From: Candidatus Omnitrophota bacterium
GTDB taxonomy: Bacteria; Omnitrophota; Gorgyraeia; Gygaellales; Profunditerraquicolaceae
Length of the DNA: 8,274 nucleotides
Direction of reading: 5' to 3'
Assembly: GCA_030691585.1 (NCBI GenBank)
Contig: JAUYEC010000032.1
Span: 1-8,274, forward strand
Part shown: positions 1 to 6,122 of the stretch, in pieces
How positions within the stretch are numbered: position 1 is the stretch's first letter
Layout: each line of letters begins with the position of its first letter
The notes under the pieces: model-generated
What the model was told of the DNA's origin: nothing
The model's database searches: none
The model's input: only the letters and a program-made list of their open reading frames with translations
Translations under genes and position numbers: made by a program

Positions 1-231
1 AAGTTGATCGTCAAAGGCATGGGTAAGGGCCCGGACGCGATTACTTTTGTTAAAGACAGGCTGGGCCATGATATAAGATACAGCCTGGACTCCTCAAAGC
101 TTAAGCGCCAGCTCGCATGGCAGCCTGAATATGGATTTGAGCAGGGCCTTAAGCTTACCATTGCCTGGTGCGTGGGCAATCGAAAGTGGCTATTGGATAA
201 ATGGCGCCACATACGCTATCTCTATAAATAA
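1..231 (+). CDS. rfbB: dTDP-glucose 4,6-dehydratase, C-terminal fragment (5' end outside window)
   Basis: This is the last 76 codons of a short-chain dehydrogenase/reductase-type sugar nucleotide dehydratase, open from the first base and ending in TAA. The segment FVKDRLGHDIRYSLDSSKLK followed by LAWQPEYGFEQGL matches the C-terminal RmlB signature (FVxDRxGHDxRYAxDxxKxxxELGWxPxxxFExGL) closely, and a TxxWxxxNxxW-like tail follows (TIAWCVGNRKWL). RmlB is cytoplasmic and converts dTDP-glucose to dTDP-4-keto-6-deoxyglucose, the precursor of rhamnose, Qui4N, Fuc4N and similar sugars. The NAD-binding Rossmann domain and the catalytic YxxxK lie upstream of the window, so activity cannot be judged. 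The protein ends with a basic tail (LDKWRHIRYLYK) a little beyond the usual end. Only 27 bases separate it from the next gene, so they are probably co-transcribed. A related SDR epimerase is possible but less likely given the GHDxRY match. Confidence 0.88.
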   Translation, partial: KLIVKGMGKGPDAITFVKDRLGHDIRYSLDSSKLKRQLAWQPEYGFEQGLKLTIAWCVGNRKWLLDKWRHIRYLYK

Positions 232-258
232 ACGGCATCTTGACTTTAAGATAAACCT

Positions 259-969
259 ATGTCTCCAGATAACCATAACATCATCGTTATCCCTACTTAC
301 AACGAGAGAAACAATATCAAGCCGCTGCTGGAGGCCATAGACGGGCTGAAAGATTTTAAGGCCGACGTCCTTTTTGTGGATGACAACTCGCCGGACGGCA
401 CGGCAGAATTGATCGATGAAATACGCGCTCACAGGCCGGGCACATATTTGATGCGCCGGCCTTGCAAGATGGGGTTGGGCTCGGCCTATATTGACGGTTT
501 CCGTTACGCGCTGGACAAAGGTTACCAATATATCTTTGAGATGGACGCTGACCTTTCGCATAGCCCGCTATACCTTGAGCAGGTCGCGCGCTCCCTGTGT
601 CAGTTCGACGTGGTTACTACCTCGCGGTTCAGGGGAGAGCTGCGCAATATCAACAGGACGCCGTTGAGGATAATTAATAGTATCTTGGCGGCAATGTTCA
701 TAAAATTGCTCCTCGGGTTAAAATGCAGCGATCCGATGAGCGGGTTTACCGGATTTCGCAGAAAGGCGCTGGAGGCATTGGATTTCCCGGGTTTCGTTTC
801 AAAGGGGTATGCCTTTCAGGCCGAAATAAAATACTTGTGTAAGCAGAAGGGTTTTAGTTTATACGAAATACCCATTATCTTTAAGAACAGGGCTGCCGGC
901 GCTTCAAAGATCTCGCGCAATGATATTTTTGAAGCGCTATTGCTGCCCTGGAAGCTGAAATTCAGATAA
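259..969 (+). CDS. DPM1-like polyprenyl-phosphate glycosyltransferase (GT2)
   Basis: A 236-residue GT-A-fold family 2 glycosyltransferase of the dolichol/polyprenol-phosphate mannosyltransferase type. Visible motifs are IPTYNE (residues 11-16), VDDNSPDGTA (40-49), GLGSAY (72-77, equivalent to GLGTAY in DPM1), the metal/nucleotide-binding DAD of MDADLSHSP (96-98), TSRFRGE (121-127), SDPMSGFTGFRR (157-168), FQAE (186-189) and FKNRAAGASKIS (208-219), which matches the R..G.SK motif of the family. The length fits the single-domain form. There is no C-terminal GtrA-like or transmembrane extension, so it is probably a peripheral cytoplasmic-face enzyme. It would transfer a sugar from a nucleotide donor to undecaprenyl or another polyprenyl phosphate; the sugar (mannose, glucose or other) cannot be read from the sequence. 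No good Shine-Dalgarno precedes the ATG. Its TAA directly abuts the ATG of the next gene. Confidence 0.88.
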   Translation: MSPDNHNIIVIPTYNERNNIKPLLEAIDGLKDFKADVLFVDDNSPDGTAELIDEIRAHRPGTYLMRRPCKMGLGSAYIDGFRYALDKGYQYIFEMDADLSHSPLYLEQVARSLCQFDVVTTSRFRGELRNINRTPLRIINSILAAMFIKLLLGLKCSDPMSGFTGFRRKALEALDFPGFVSKGYAFQAEIKYLCKQKGFSLYEIPIIFKNRAAGASKISRNDIFEALLLPWKLKFR

Positions 970-1722
970 ATGATGCCAATGGTCCTTTCAATAGTGATCC
1001 CCGCGCACAATGAAGAAGCTAATATATCCGAGACCGTTACCGGACTCATCGAGGAATTAAAAAAAGAAGCTATCGCCTATGAAGTGATTATTGTTGACGA
1101 TAACAGCTCTGATAACACCGGGTCCGCCGCCGAAGCCCTTGTTCAGCGTTATCCGGGTGTGGTGGTTTTGCGCCGCCGCCCGCCCAAAGGATTTGGAAGG
1201 GCGGTGCGCGACGGCCTTGCGGCCGCGACCGGGGACGCGGTATCTATTGTGATGGGCGACCTGTCCGACGACCCCAAAGATGTTATCAGGTGTTTTAGGA
1301 AGATAGAAGAAGGCTACGACTGTGTTTTTGGCTCCAGGTTTATCAAGGGCAGCAAGGTAAAAGATTATCCTCCCGTGAAATTATTCACAAACAGGATGGC
1401 CAACCTTTTTATCCAGGTTTTATTCGGCACGCGCGTCAACGACATGACCAATGCCTTTAAAATGTACCGCTCCGGAGTCATAAAAGCGGTTATGCCTATC
1501 CAGGCGCTGTATTTTAATATTACGGTTGAGATCCCGCTCAAGGCGATCATCAGGGGGTATTCGTACGCCCAGATACCGATCAGCTGGTACGGCCGTAAAA
1601 GCGGCGTTTCAAAACTTAGCATCAAAGAAATGGGCAGGAAATACCTTTTTACCGTATTATACGTCTGGCTGGAAAAGATCCTGCTTGACGATGAGTTACG
1701 TAACAACACGGCGGCCTCGTAA
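970..1722 (+). CDS. GT2 glycosyltransferase, DPM1-like, second paralogue
   Basis: A 250-residue single-domain GT2 enzyme and a diverged relative of the gene just upstream. Motifs: SIVIPAHNEEANI (7-19), VDDNSSDNT (42-50), KGFGRAVRDGL (73-83), VMGDLSDDP (94-102), GSRFIKGS (121-128), NDMTNAFKMYR (157-167), ITVEIPLKAI (184-193) and SWYGRKSGVSKLS (205-217). The fold and the R..G.SK motif agree with polyprenyl-phosphate or membrane-lipid sugar transferases. At the usual DxD site the first Asp is replaced by Met (MGD), while the second Asp and a following DD are present. This is seen in some GT2 subfamilies and need not abolish activity. The start at 970 follows the upstream TAA with no gap; Met at 973 and 979 are alternatives the sequence cannot exclude. 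A hydrophobic stretch near 225-240 could associate with the membrane. The stop abuts the next ATG, so translational coupling is likely. Donor and acceptor are unknown. Confidence 0.85.
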   Translation: MMPMVLSIVIPAHNEEANISETVTGLIEELKKEAIAYEVIIVDDNSSDNTGSAAEALVQRYPGVVVLRRRPPKGFGRAVRDGLAAATGDAVSIVMGDLSDDPKDVIRCFRKIEEGYDCVFGSRFIKGSKVKDYPPVKLFTNRMANLFIQVLFGTRVNDMTNAFKMYRSGVIKAVMPIQALYFNITVEIPLKAIIRGYSYAQIPISWYGRKSGVSKLSIKEMGRKYLFTVLYVWLEKILLDDELRNNTAAS

Positions 1723-3249
1723 ATGATAATTCTCTTTATCCAGGCAAACGGCTTGTCGGAATCAATAGGTTTATGCAATTTGTCCTCTTTTTTAAAAAAA
1801 CACGGCCATCAGTCCGGCTTGATACTATTATCTCATTCCAAGAATGTTTACAAAGATATTGAAGATAGCCGGCCGGACATATTGGGTTTTTCCGCTTTTA
1901 CCGGGATGCACAAAGATGTATTTGCCAGCGCGGAAGAGTTTAAGAAAAACACGGGCATTCCGGTTATAATCGGAGGGCCGCACACTACTTTTTATCCCGA
2001 ATGCATTGAAGATTATCCGTTCATCGATTATATCTCATCCGGGGAAGGCGAATATTCCTTGCTGGCCTTGCTCGAGCGTTTGAAGGTCAAGGGAAATACC
2101 CTCGACGTCCCCGGCATATCGGCGCGCGGGCTTGATGGTAAGATCTACCGTAACGGCATCTCCGCCAATATTGACGATATCCAAAGCATGCCTATTCCCG
2201 ACCGCGACCTATATTACAAAAAATACCCTTTTCTTGCCGCATTGCCGATGAAAAGGTTCATTAGCGGATACGGCTGTCCGTATGATTGCACGTTCTGCAA
2301 TGAGCCGTGGCTGAGAAGAGAAATGAAAATACCCAACTCTAGATTTGTGCGCAAGAAGAGCGTGGAGCAGGTGCTGGAGGAAATTTCCGACATAAGGTCA
2401 AAATATCCTCTTAAAAGGGTCCATTTTTCCGATGACTTATTCACATTTGATATAAGATGGCTGGCGAAATTCACCGAGATCTACAAAAAAAATTTCAAGA
2501 TACCTTATTCATGCAATTTAAGGTTTAATTTATTGAATGAAGCAACCGCGGCGCTGCTAAAAGACGGGAATTGTTACGCTGTCCAGGTCGGGCTGGAGAG
2601 CGGAAGCCAGAATTTGAGGAATATCGTTCTGAAGAAGGATATCAGTGATGAGGACATCATAAAAGGTGCGGCTCTGCTTAAGAAATACGGCATTAAAATC
2701 TATACTACGAATATCATAGGCTTGCCGGGCGAGACACTCGAAGATGCCTTATCCACGATCAGGATCAATCACCGGATAAAAGCCGATTTTTTTCGTATCA
2801 ACACCCTGATGCCTTTTCCCAGGACGGAGATATTTGATATGGCGGCGCGGCAGGGGCAACTTGTAGACAAAGATGTATTGATAAAAGACTTCTCTACGGA
2901 GGATTCCCTTCATTTATTCTGCAAGACGGATAATGCAAATGAATTCAAAAATATAGCCGTGCTCTTCTTTTACATGGTCAAGTTTCCCTTTCTATACGGA
3001 TTATTTAAACGCATCATTAAGCGGCGACACAGCGCTTTTATCCGGATGTTCGGTTTCATAAATATCATCCAGGATACTTTGTACTTCAATATTTCGTTAT
3101 TACAGGGTTTCAGGTTCTTTTACAACACGATTTTGTGCTCAAGCACCGGTACCGACCTGCACTGGGTGCCGTTTAAGATATCGGTTTTCCAAAAATTATT
3201 TTCCGGCTTAAAATGCAAGCGGATTCAAAAAACTACGGCGAATGAATAA
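1723..3249 (+). CDS. B12-binding-domain radical SAM protein
   Basis: A 508-residue class B-like radical SAM protein. Residues 1-150 look like the Rossmann-type B12-binding domain: PDILGFSAFTG (51-61), IIGGPHTTFYPE (82-93) and ISSGEGEYSLL (104-114). The linker IQSMPIPDRDLY (153-164) is typical. The radical SAM core begins at RFISGYGCPYDCTFC, with the CxxxCxxC cluster cysteines at 185, 189 and 192. VHFSDDLF (233-240), QVGLESGSQ (288-296) and NIIGLPGETLEDA (330-342) are the expected later strands, the last two being SAM-core motifs. No canonical cobalamin DxHxxG motif is visible, so B12 binding through a lower-ligand His is doubtful. About 100 C-terminal residues (from about 405) are hydrophobic and aromatic-rich and match nothing I recognise. 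Homologues in polysaccharide loci are often annotated only generically. The start abuts the previous stop; the last 8 bases overlap the next gene. Substrate unknown: a sugar, polyprenyl or lipid modification is inferred from neighbours only. Confidence 0.87.
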   Translation: MIILFIQANGLSESIGLCNLSSFLKKHGHQSGLILLSHSKNVYKDIEDSRPDILGFSAFTGMHKDVFASAEEFKKNTGIPVIIGGPHTTFYPECIEDYPFIDYISSGEGEYSLLALLERLKVKGNTLDVPGISARGLDGKIYRNGISANIDDIQSMPIPDRDLYYKKYPFLAALPMKRFISGYGCPYDCTFCNEPWLRREMKIPNSRFVRKKSVEQVLEEISDIRSKYPLKRVHFSDDLFTFDIRWLAKFTEIYKKNFKIPYSCNLRFNLLNEATAALLKDGNCYAVQVGLESGSQNLRNIVLKKDISDEDIIKGAALLKKYGIKIYTTNIIGLPGETLEDALSTIRINHRIKADFFRINTLMPFPRTEIFDMAARQGQLVDKDVLIKDFSTEDSLHLFCKTDNANEFKNIAVLFFYMVKFPFLYGLFKRIIKRRHSAFIRMFGFINIIQDTLYFNISLLQGFRFFYNTILCSSTGTDLHWVPFKISVFQKLFSGLKCKRIQKTTANE

Positions 3250-4591
3250 GAAGATTATCCTTTTATTTCTCGCGGCTTCTTTTATCCTGTCGCTGGCCTT
3301 TGTCATATTTTTCCAGTTCGACCTGATAGGGGATGAACCCCAATACTATACGTTGGGGTATAACCTGGCTAAACACGCGACCTTTTCTTTATCAACGGAC
3401 GGGGCGTTGTCAAAAACAACCTTGCGCGAACCCCTATATCCTTCGTATGTGGCTATTGTGTTTCTTTTAACGAATTATTCTGTTTTGGCGGTCAAAATAT
3501 GCCAGATATTGTTTATCCTGCTGGCGGCACTCATCGGCTCTAAGCTCGCCGTCAGGTTATTCGGCGAACATTTCAGAGGCCCGGTACTGATCGGGATTTT
3601 ATTTTTCCCTACGCTATTAAATTTTCCCCAGTATTTATACTCGGAGTGCCTGGCTGTTTTTCTTTTTATGTTATTCGTTTATTGCGAATATTCGCTGCTT
3701 AGAAATAAAAATATCCGTTCGGCGGCCTTGACGGGGATCGTTTACGCGGCATTGATCTTGTGTAAGGTGCTCATGCTGTATTTTATCCCGGTGCTGATAG
3801 TGATGCTTTTATTGTATTACAGGGAAAAAAAGATCATCCTGTCGCATCTGTTAATGTTGGGCGTTTGTCTGGCTGTTCTTTTTCCCTGGGTGCTCAGGAA
3901 CTACGGCGTTACAGGGCGCTATTGTGTCAGTTACGGCAGGGAAATTAATAATATCGCCAACAGGAGCTTGAAGCAGGACCTGTCTTCAAAAGAAATAGCG
4001 CAGGAATTTGTTTTTGATTTTTCAGAAACACTGGGAAAAAAGATATTCCCGGAGGCGATGAACGGGGTAAAGGCGCATAGCTACACTTTAAGGCTTGTGG
4101 ATAAATATGATTTAGAAGTATCAGGGCTCAAGGCCTCCGGTATGAGCGATAAACAGATAGGCGACAAAATTACCGGAGATTTCATAGGAAAGGTTGCGCG
4201 GCATCCTTTCAAGTACGCGGTTTTAACGCTGCCGGAATTGATAAAAATGGCCAATTTTTCATACTTGCCGCTCTTAAAAGATATACCCGTTATCGCTTTT
4301 TTCCAGAGATATCCATGGGGTGGCAGTATACTTGGCGCTCTGCGCCTTTTATTCAAGCTGCCCGGCTATGTCATCCTTTATTTCGTCCTGTATTTTTTTA
4401 TAAGCAATCTGGGCAGGATGAAAGATTACGCTTTATTCCTTTTTCTCATCGGTTTTGTCAATATTGTTCCTTCGCTGACATATACCGAGGCCAGATACGC
4501 TCTTGTGCTTATACCGTTATATGTGATATTCGCCTGGGCGGGATTCAGGCAGTTAGTTTTACGCCGGAAGAGGTTAACGTCAAATGAATGA
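3242..4591 (+). CDS. Multi-pass GT-C-type membrane glycosyltransferase (ArnT/PMT-like)
   Basis: A 449-residue integral membrane protein with about ten or more hydrophobic segments (for example 4-24, 65-85, 86-106, 113-130, 131-150, 161-180, 178-193, 198-216, 370-388, 395-411, 418-436). The first helix is followed by GDEPQYYTLGYNL (30-42), whose acidic D31-E32 pair fits the catalytic Asp/Glu of the first periplasmic loop in GT39/GT83-like (GT-C) enzymes. TLREPLYPSYV (60-70) resembles the R.PPLYP loop of the family. A soluble stretch at about 230-325 lies between membrane bundles, and TEARYALVLIPLYVIF (415-430) is the usual last-helix pattern. Such enzymes take polyprenyl-phosphate sugars as donors and act on the outer face of the inner membrane, which fits the two DPM1-like genes upstream. 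Acceptor (lipid A, glycan or protein) is unknown. It overlaps both neighbours by 8 bases, so coupling is likely. Sequence similarity within this superfamily is low; an O-antigen ligase or polymerase is less likely because of the early DE loop. Confidence 0.78.
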   Translation: MNKKIILLFLAASFILSLAFVIFFQFDLIGDEPQYYTLGYNLAKHATFSLSTDGALSKTTLREPLYPSYVAIVFLLTNYSVLAVKICQILFILLAALIGSKLAVRLFGEHFRGPVLIGILFFPTLLNFPQYLYSECLAVFLFMLFVYCEYSLLRNKNIRSAALTGIVYAALILCKVLMLYFIPVLIVMLLLYYREKKIILSHLLMLGVCLAVLFPWVLRNYGVTGRYCVSYGREINNIANRSLKQDLSSKEIAQEFVFDFSETLGKKIFPEAMNGVKAHSYTLRLVDKYDLEVSGLKASGMSDKQIGDKITGDFIGKVARHPFKYAVLTLPELIKMANFSYLPLLKDIPVIAFFQRYPWGGSILGALRLLFKLPGYVILYFVLYFFISNLGRMKDYALFLFLIGFVNIVPSLTYTEARYALVLIPLYVIFAWAGFRQLVLRRKRLTSNE

Positions 4592-6020
4592 CGAGCATCC
4601 GATTACTTATGTTGTAATGGGCGCGGGGCCGGCAGGGCTTGCCGCTGCCCATGCTTTGGCGGATAAAGGAAAACGCGTTATATTGCTGGAAGCGGATCCG
4701 CTGTCCGGCGGTATGGCAAAGACCCTGCAAAAGGGCGCGCTCAAATACGACCTGGGGCCGCATAATTTACACAGTATATATCCTGATATCATCGGCTTGA
4801 TAAAGCGCCTTCTGGACAACCAGATCGAAGAGCATAAAATAGTCTCCAGGATATATTTCAGGGATCGTGTTGTTCCTTACCCCTTGACCGGTATGAAGGT
4901 TTTTACCAGCATCCCGTTGTATCTGTCATTGGCGGCGTTCTTCGATTTTATGGTCACCCGCGCAAAGAGAAGGTTATCTTTTTCCCGGCCTGACGAAGGT
5001 TCATTTAAGGAATGGATAATAAATAGATTCGGGAACGTCCTCTATGAAATTTATTTCGAGCCTTATGCCTCAAAGGTCTGGAAGATGGATCCTTCCTGCC
5101 TTTCAAAGATAATAGCGGAGAAAAGGATCCCTGTTTTAAGTTTATTTGCCATCATAAAAAGGGCCCTTTTCAACGAAAAAAAATTCCATCCTGAAGATTC
5201 AACCCAGATCTATAATTTTTATCCAAAGGGCGGTGTGGGCGTATTGATGCAGAAGATGGAAGAAAGGATCCTTGGCAAGGCGGGTGAGGTAATACATAAT
5301 GCCAGGGTAGAAAACATATATTGCCGCGACAATAGGGTAGCCGGGGTCCAATACACCAACAAAGAAGGCAAAACATGCCTGATCGAAAATGCAAGATTGA
5401 TTTCCAGCATCCCTTTAAACGAGCTGATCCAGCTTTTGGAAGGAGTGGACCCTTCAGTCAAAAGCGATTCTTCGAAGTTGAGTTATACCTCAATGAGGCT
5501 GTTTTATATGATCGTCAATAAAAAGGAGGTTCTTGACCTGCCGTGGATATATTTTTCGGATAAAGATGTCATTTTTAACCGGCTGTCCGATATGTCAAAG
5601 TTCAGCAAGACTCTTGTTTCCGATAATAAGACTATTCTTTGTCTTGAAGTTTCCTGCCGGATAAACGATGAATTATGGACGGCAGGAGATAATGCGCTTT
5701 TTGAATTGATGATCCCTGTCCTGGAAAAATATGGCATCGTGCGGCGCCAGGATATAGAAAGTGTTTTTTCCGAATATATCGAGTATTCTCATCCGCTTTT
5801 TTTCAAAGGTTTTGAGGATATCGTCGGATCAAGCCTGAAAGAGTTGGAAAAGATAGACGGTTTGATCACCATAGGCAGGCAAGGCCTCTACACTTACGCG
5901 AATATCGATGAAGCGATGAAAATGGGGATCACGGCGGCAGAGCTGATCACGCGCCAGGACGGCAGGATAAATTATAAAAATATTTTTCCGGATCACCTAT
6001 TTTATACTTTCGCGGCCTGA
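4584..6020 (+). CDS. FAD-dependent amine-oxidase/UDP-galactopyranose mutase-like oxidoreductase
   Basis: A 478-residue flavoprotein. The N-terminal dinucleotide-binding fold shows VVMGAGPAGLAAAHAL (10-25, GxGxxG at 13-18), Glu36 for the ribose (LLEAD) and GGMAKT (42-47). Further motifs resemble the UGM and protoporphyrinogen-oxidase-like (COG1232) families: YDLGPHNLHS (55-64, cf. YGPHIFHT of UGM), YASKVWKMDPSCLS then KRIPV (161-184, cf. the QWGxDP...KRxPV stretch), FYPKGGVGVLMQKM (212-225), and near the C terminus IGRQGLYTYANIDEAM (430-445, cf. the GRxxxYxYxxMD FAD-binding motif of UGM). It is too long and too divergent to call a true UGM. FAD use is well supported, but the substrate (nucleotide sugar, polyprenyl-linked sugar or polyprenyl chain) is not visible. 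It has no clear transmembrane helix or signal peptide, so it is probably cytoplasmic. The start overlaps the upstream gene by 8 bases (ATGAATGA), which supports this ATG. It is the last gene of the coupled block; two hairpins follow. Confidence 0.83.
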   Translation: MNDEHPITYVVMGAGPAGLAAAHALADKGKRVILLEADPLSGGMAKTLQKGALKYDLGPHNLHSIYPDIIGLIKRLLDNQIEEHKIVSRIYFRDRVVPYPLTGMKVFTSIPLYLSLAAFFDFMVTRAKRRLSFSRPDEGSFKEWIINRFGNVLYEIYFEPYASKVWKMDPSCLSKIIAEKRIPVLSLFAIIKRALFNEKKFHPEDSTQIYNFYPKGGVGVLMQKMEERILGKAGEVIHNARVENIYCRDNRVAGVQYTNKEGKTCLIENARLISSIPLNELIQLLEGVDPSVKSDSSKLSYTSMRLFYMIVNKKEVLDLPWIYFSDKDVIFNRLSDMSKFSKTLVSDNKTILCLEVSCRINDELWTAGDNALFELMIPVLEKYGIVRRQDIESVFSEYIEYSHPLFFKGFEDIVGSSLKELEKIDGLITIGRQGLYTYANIDEAMKMGITAAELITRQDGRINYKNIFPDHLFYTFAA

Positions 6021-6021
6021 A

Positions 6022-6108
6022 AACCGTGCCCTTAAGGGCACGGGTGAGTTATGGCCGCTCAAGTATTCCGCTTCAGAAACCCCGAGTTTGAAGCCCGGGG
6101 AGCTTCAC
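6022..6108. mobile_element. Candidate non-autonomous IS200/IS605-like palindromic element (PATE/REP-like)
   Basis: The non-coding gap carries two GC-rich hairpins about 36 bases apart. The first is the perfect palindrome at 6024-6043. The second has stem CCCCG (6080-6084) paired with CGGGG (6096-6100), with an imperfect inner stem, and is followed by AGCTTCAC (6101-6108). An alternative stem, GAAGC (6090-6094) with GCTTC (6102-6106), excludes part of it. Subterminal hairpins with a GAAACCCCG...CGGGGAGCTTCAC-like right end recall the ends of IS200/IS605 (tnpA/tnpB) elements and their passenger derivatives, from memory and not checked. No transposase gene is present. The outer limits are guesses; no direct repeats are expected for this family. 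It could instead be a REP-type repeat or a leader structure of the next gene. Confidence 0.42.
6024..6043. repeat. Perfect 20-base palindrome / strong hairpin
   Basis: CCGTGCCC, TTAA, GGGCACGG: the whole 20 bases equal their own reverse complement. As single-stranded DNA or RNA it would give an 8-bp GC-rich stem with a TTAA loop. It begins three bases after the TGA of the flavoprotein gene. No run of T follows on either side, so it is not a standard Rho-independent terminator, though it could protect the 3' end of the upstream message. With the hairpin at 6080-6100 it may form one end of a small mobile repeat. Confidence 0.9.
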
Positions 6109-6109
6109 T

Positions 6110-6114
6110 AGAGG
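6110..6114 (+). promoter_or_regulatory. Shine-Dalgarno deciding the aminotransferase start
   Basis: AGAGG lies 8 bases before the ATG at 6123, an ideal distance. The in-frame ATG at 6051 has only a weak GTGAG-like match, and its first 24 codons would run through the second hairpin. I see no CCTC-containing segment in the gap that would pair with and hide this site. Confidence 0.7.
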
Positions 6115-6122
6115 CTGTATTT

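Noticed and set aside
232..258. Promoter or regulatory site between the RmlB fragment and the first GT2 gene
   Set aside because: Only 27 bases with no recognisable -35/-10 pair or operator; it reads as an ordinary intra-operon gap.
190..561. Minus-strand open frame of 123 codons opposite the first GT2 gene
   Set aside because: It is antisense to a well-supported conserved gene, shows no recognisable motif, and has no supporting context. The other minus-strand frames in the window were rejected for the same reason.
1788..1800. T-run followed by A-run (T6A7) in the radical SAM gene as a programmed frameshift or slippage site
   Set aside because: The frame reads through cleanly into conserved domains, no alternative-frame product of note follows, and no stimulatory structure is evident.
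6024..6043. Rho-independent terminator after the flavoprotein gene
   Set aside because: The stem is strong but no T-rich tract follows on either strand; the bases after it are GTGAGTTATGG. I list it as a palindrome instead.
6051..6122. Extra 24 N-terminal codons of the aminotransferase as real coding sequence
   Set aside because: It runs through a hairpin, has a weak ribosome site, and the better start at 6123 gives the family's usual N terminus.
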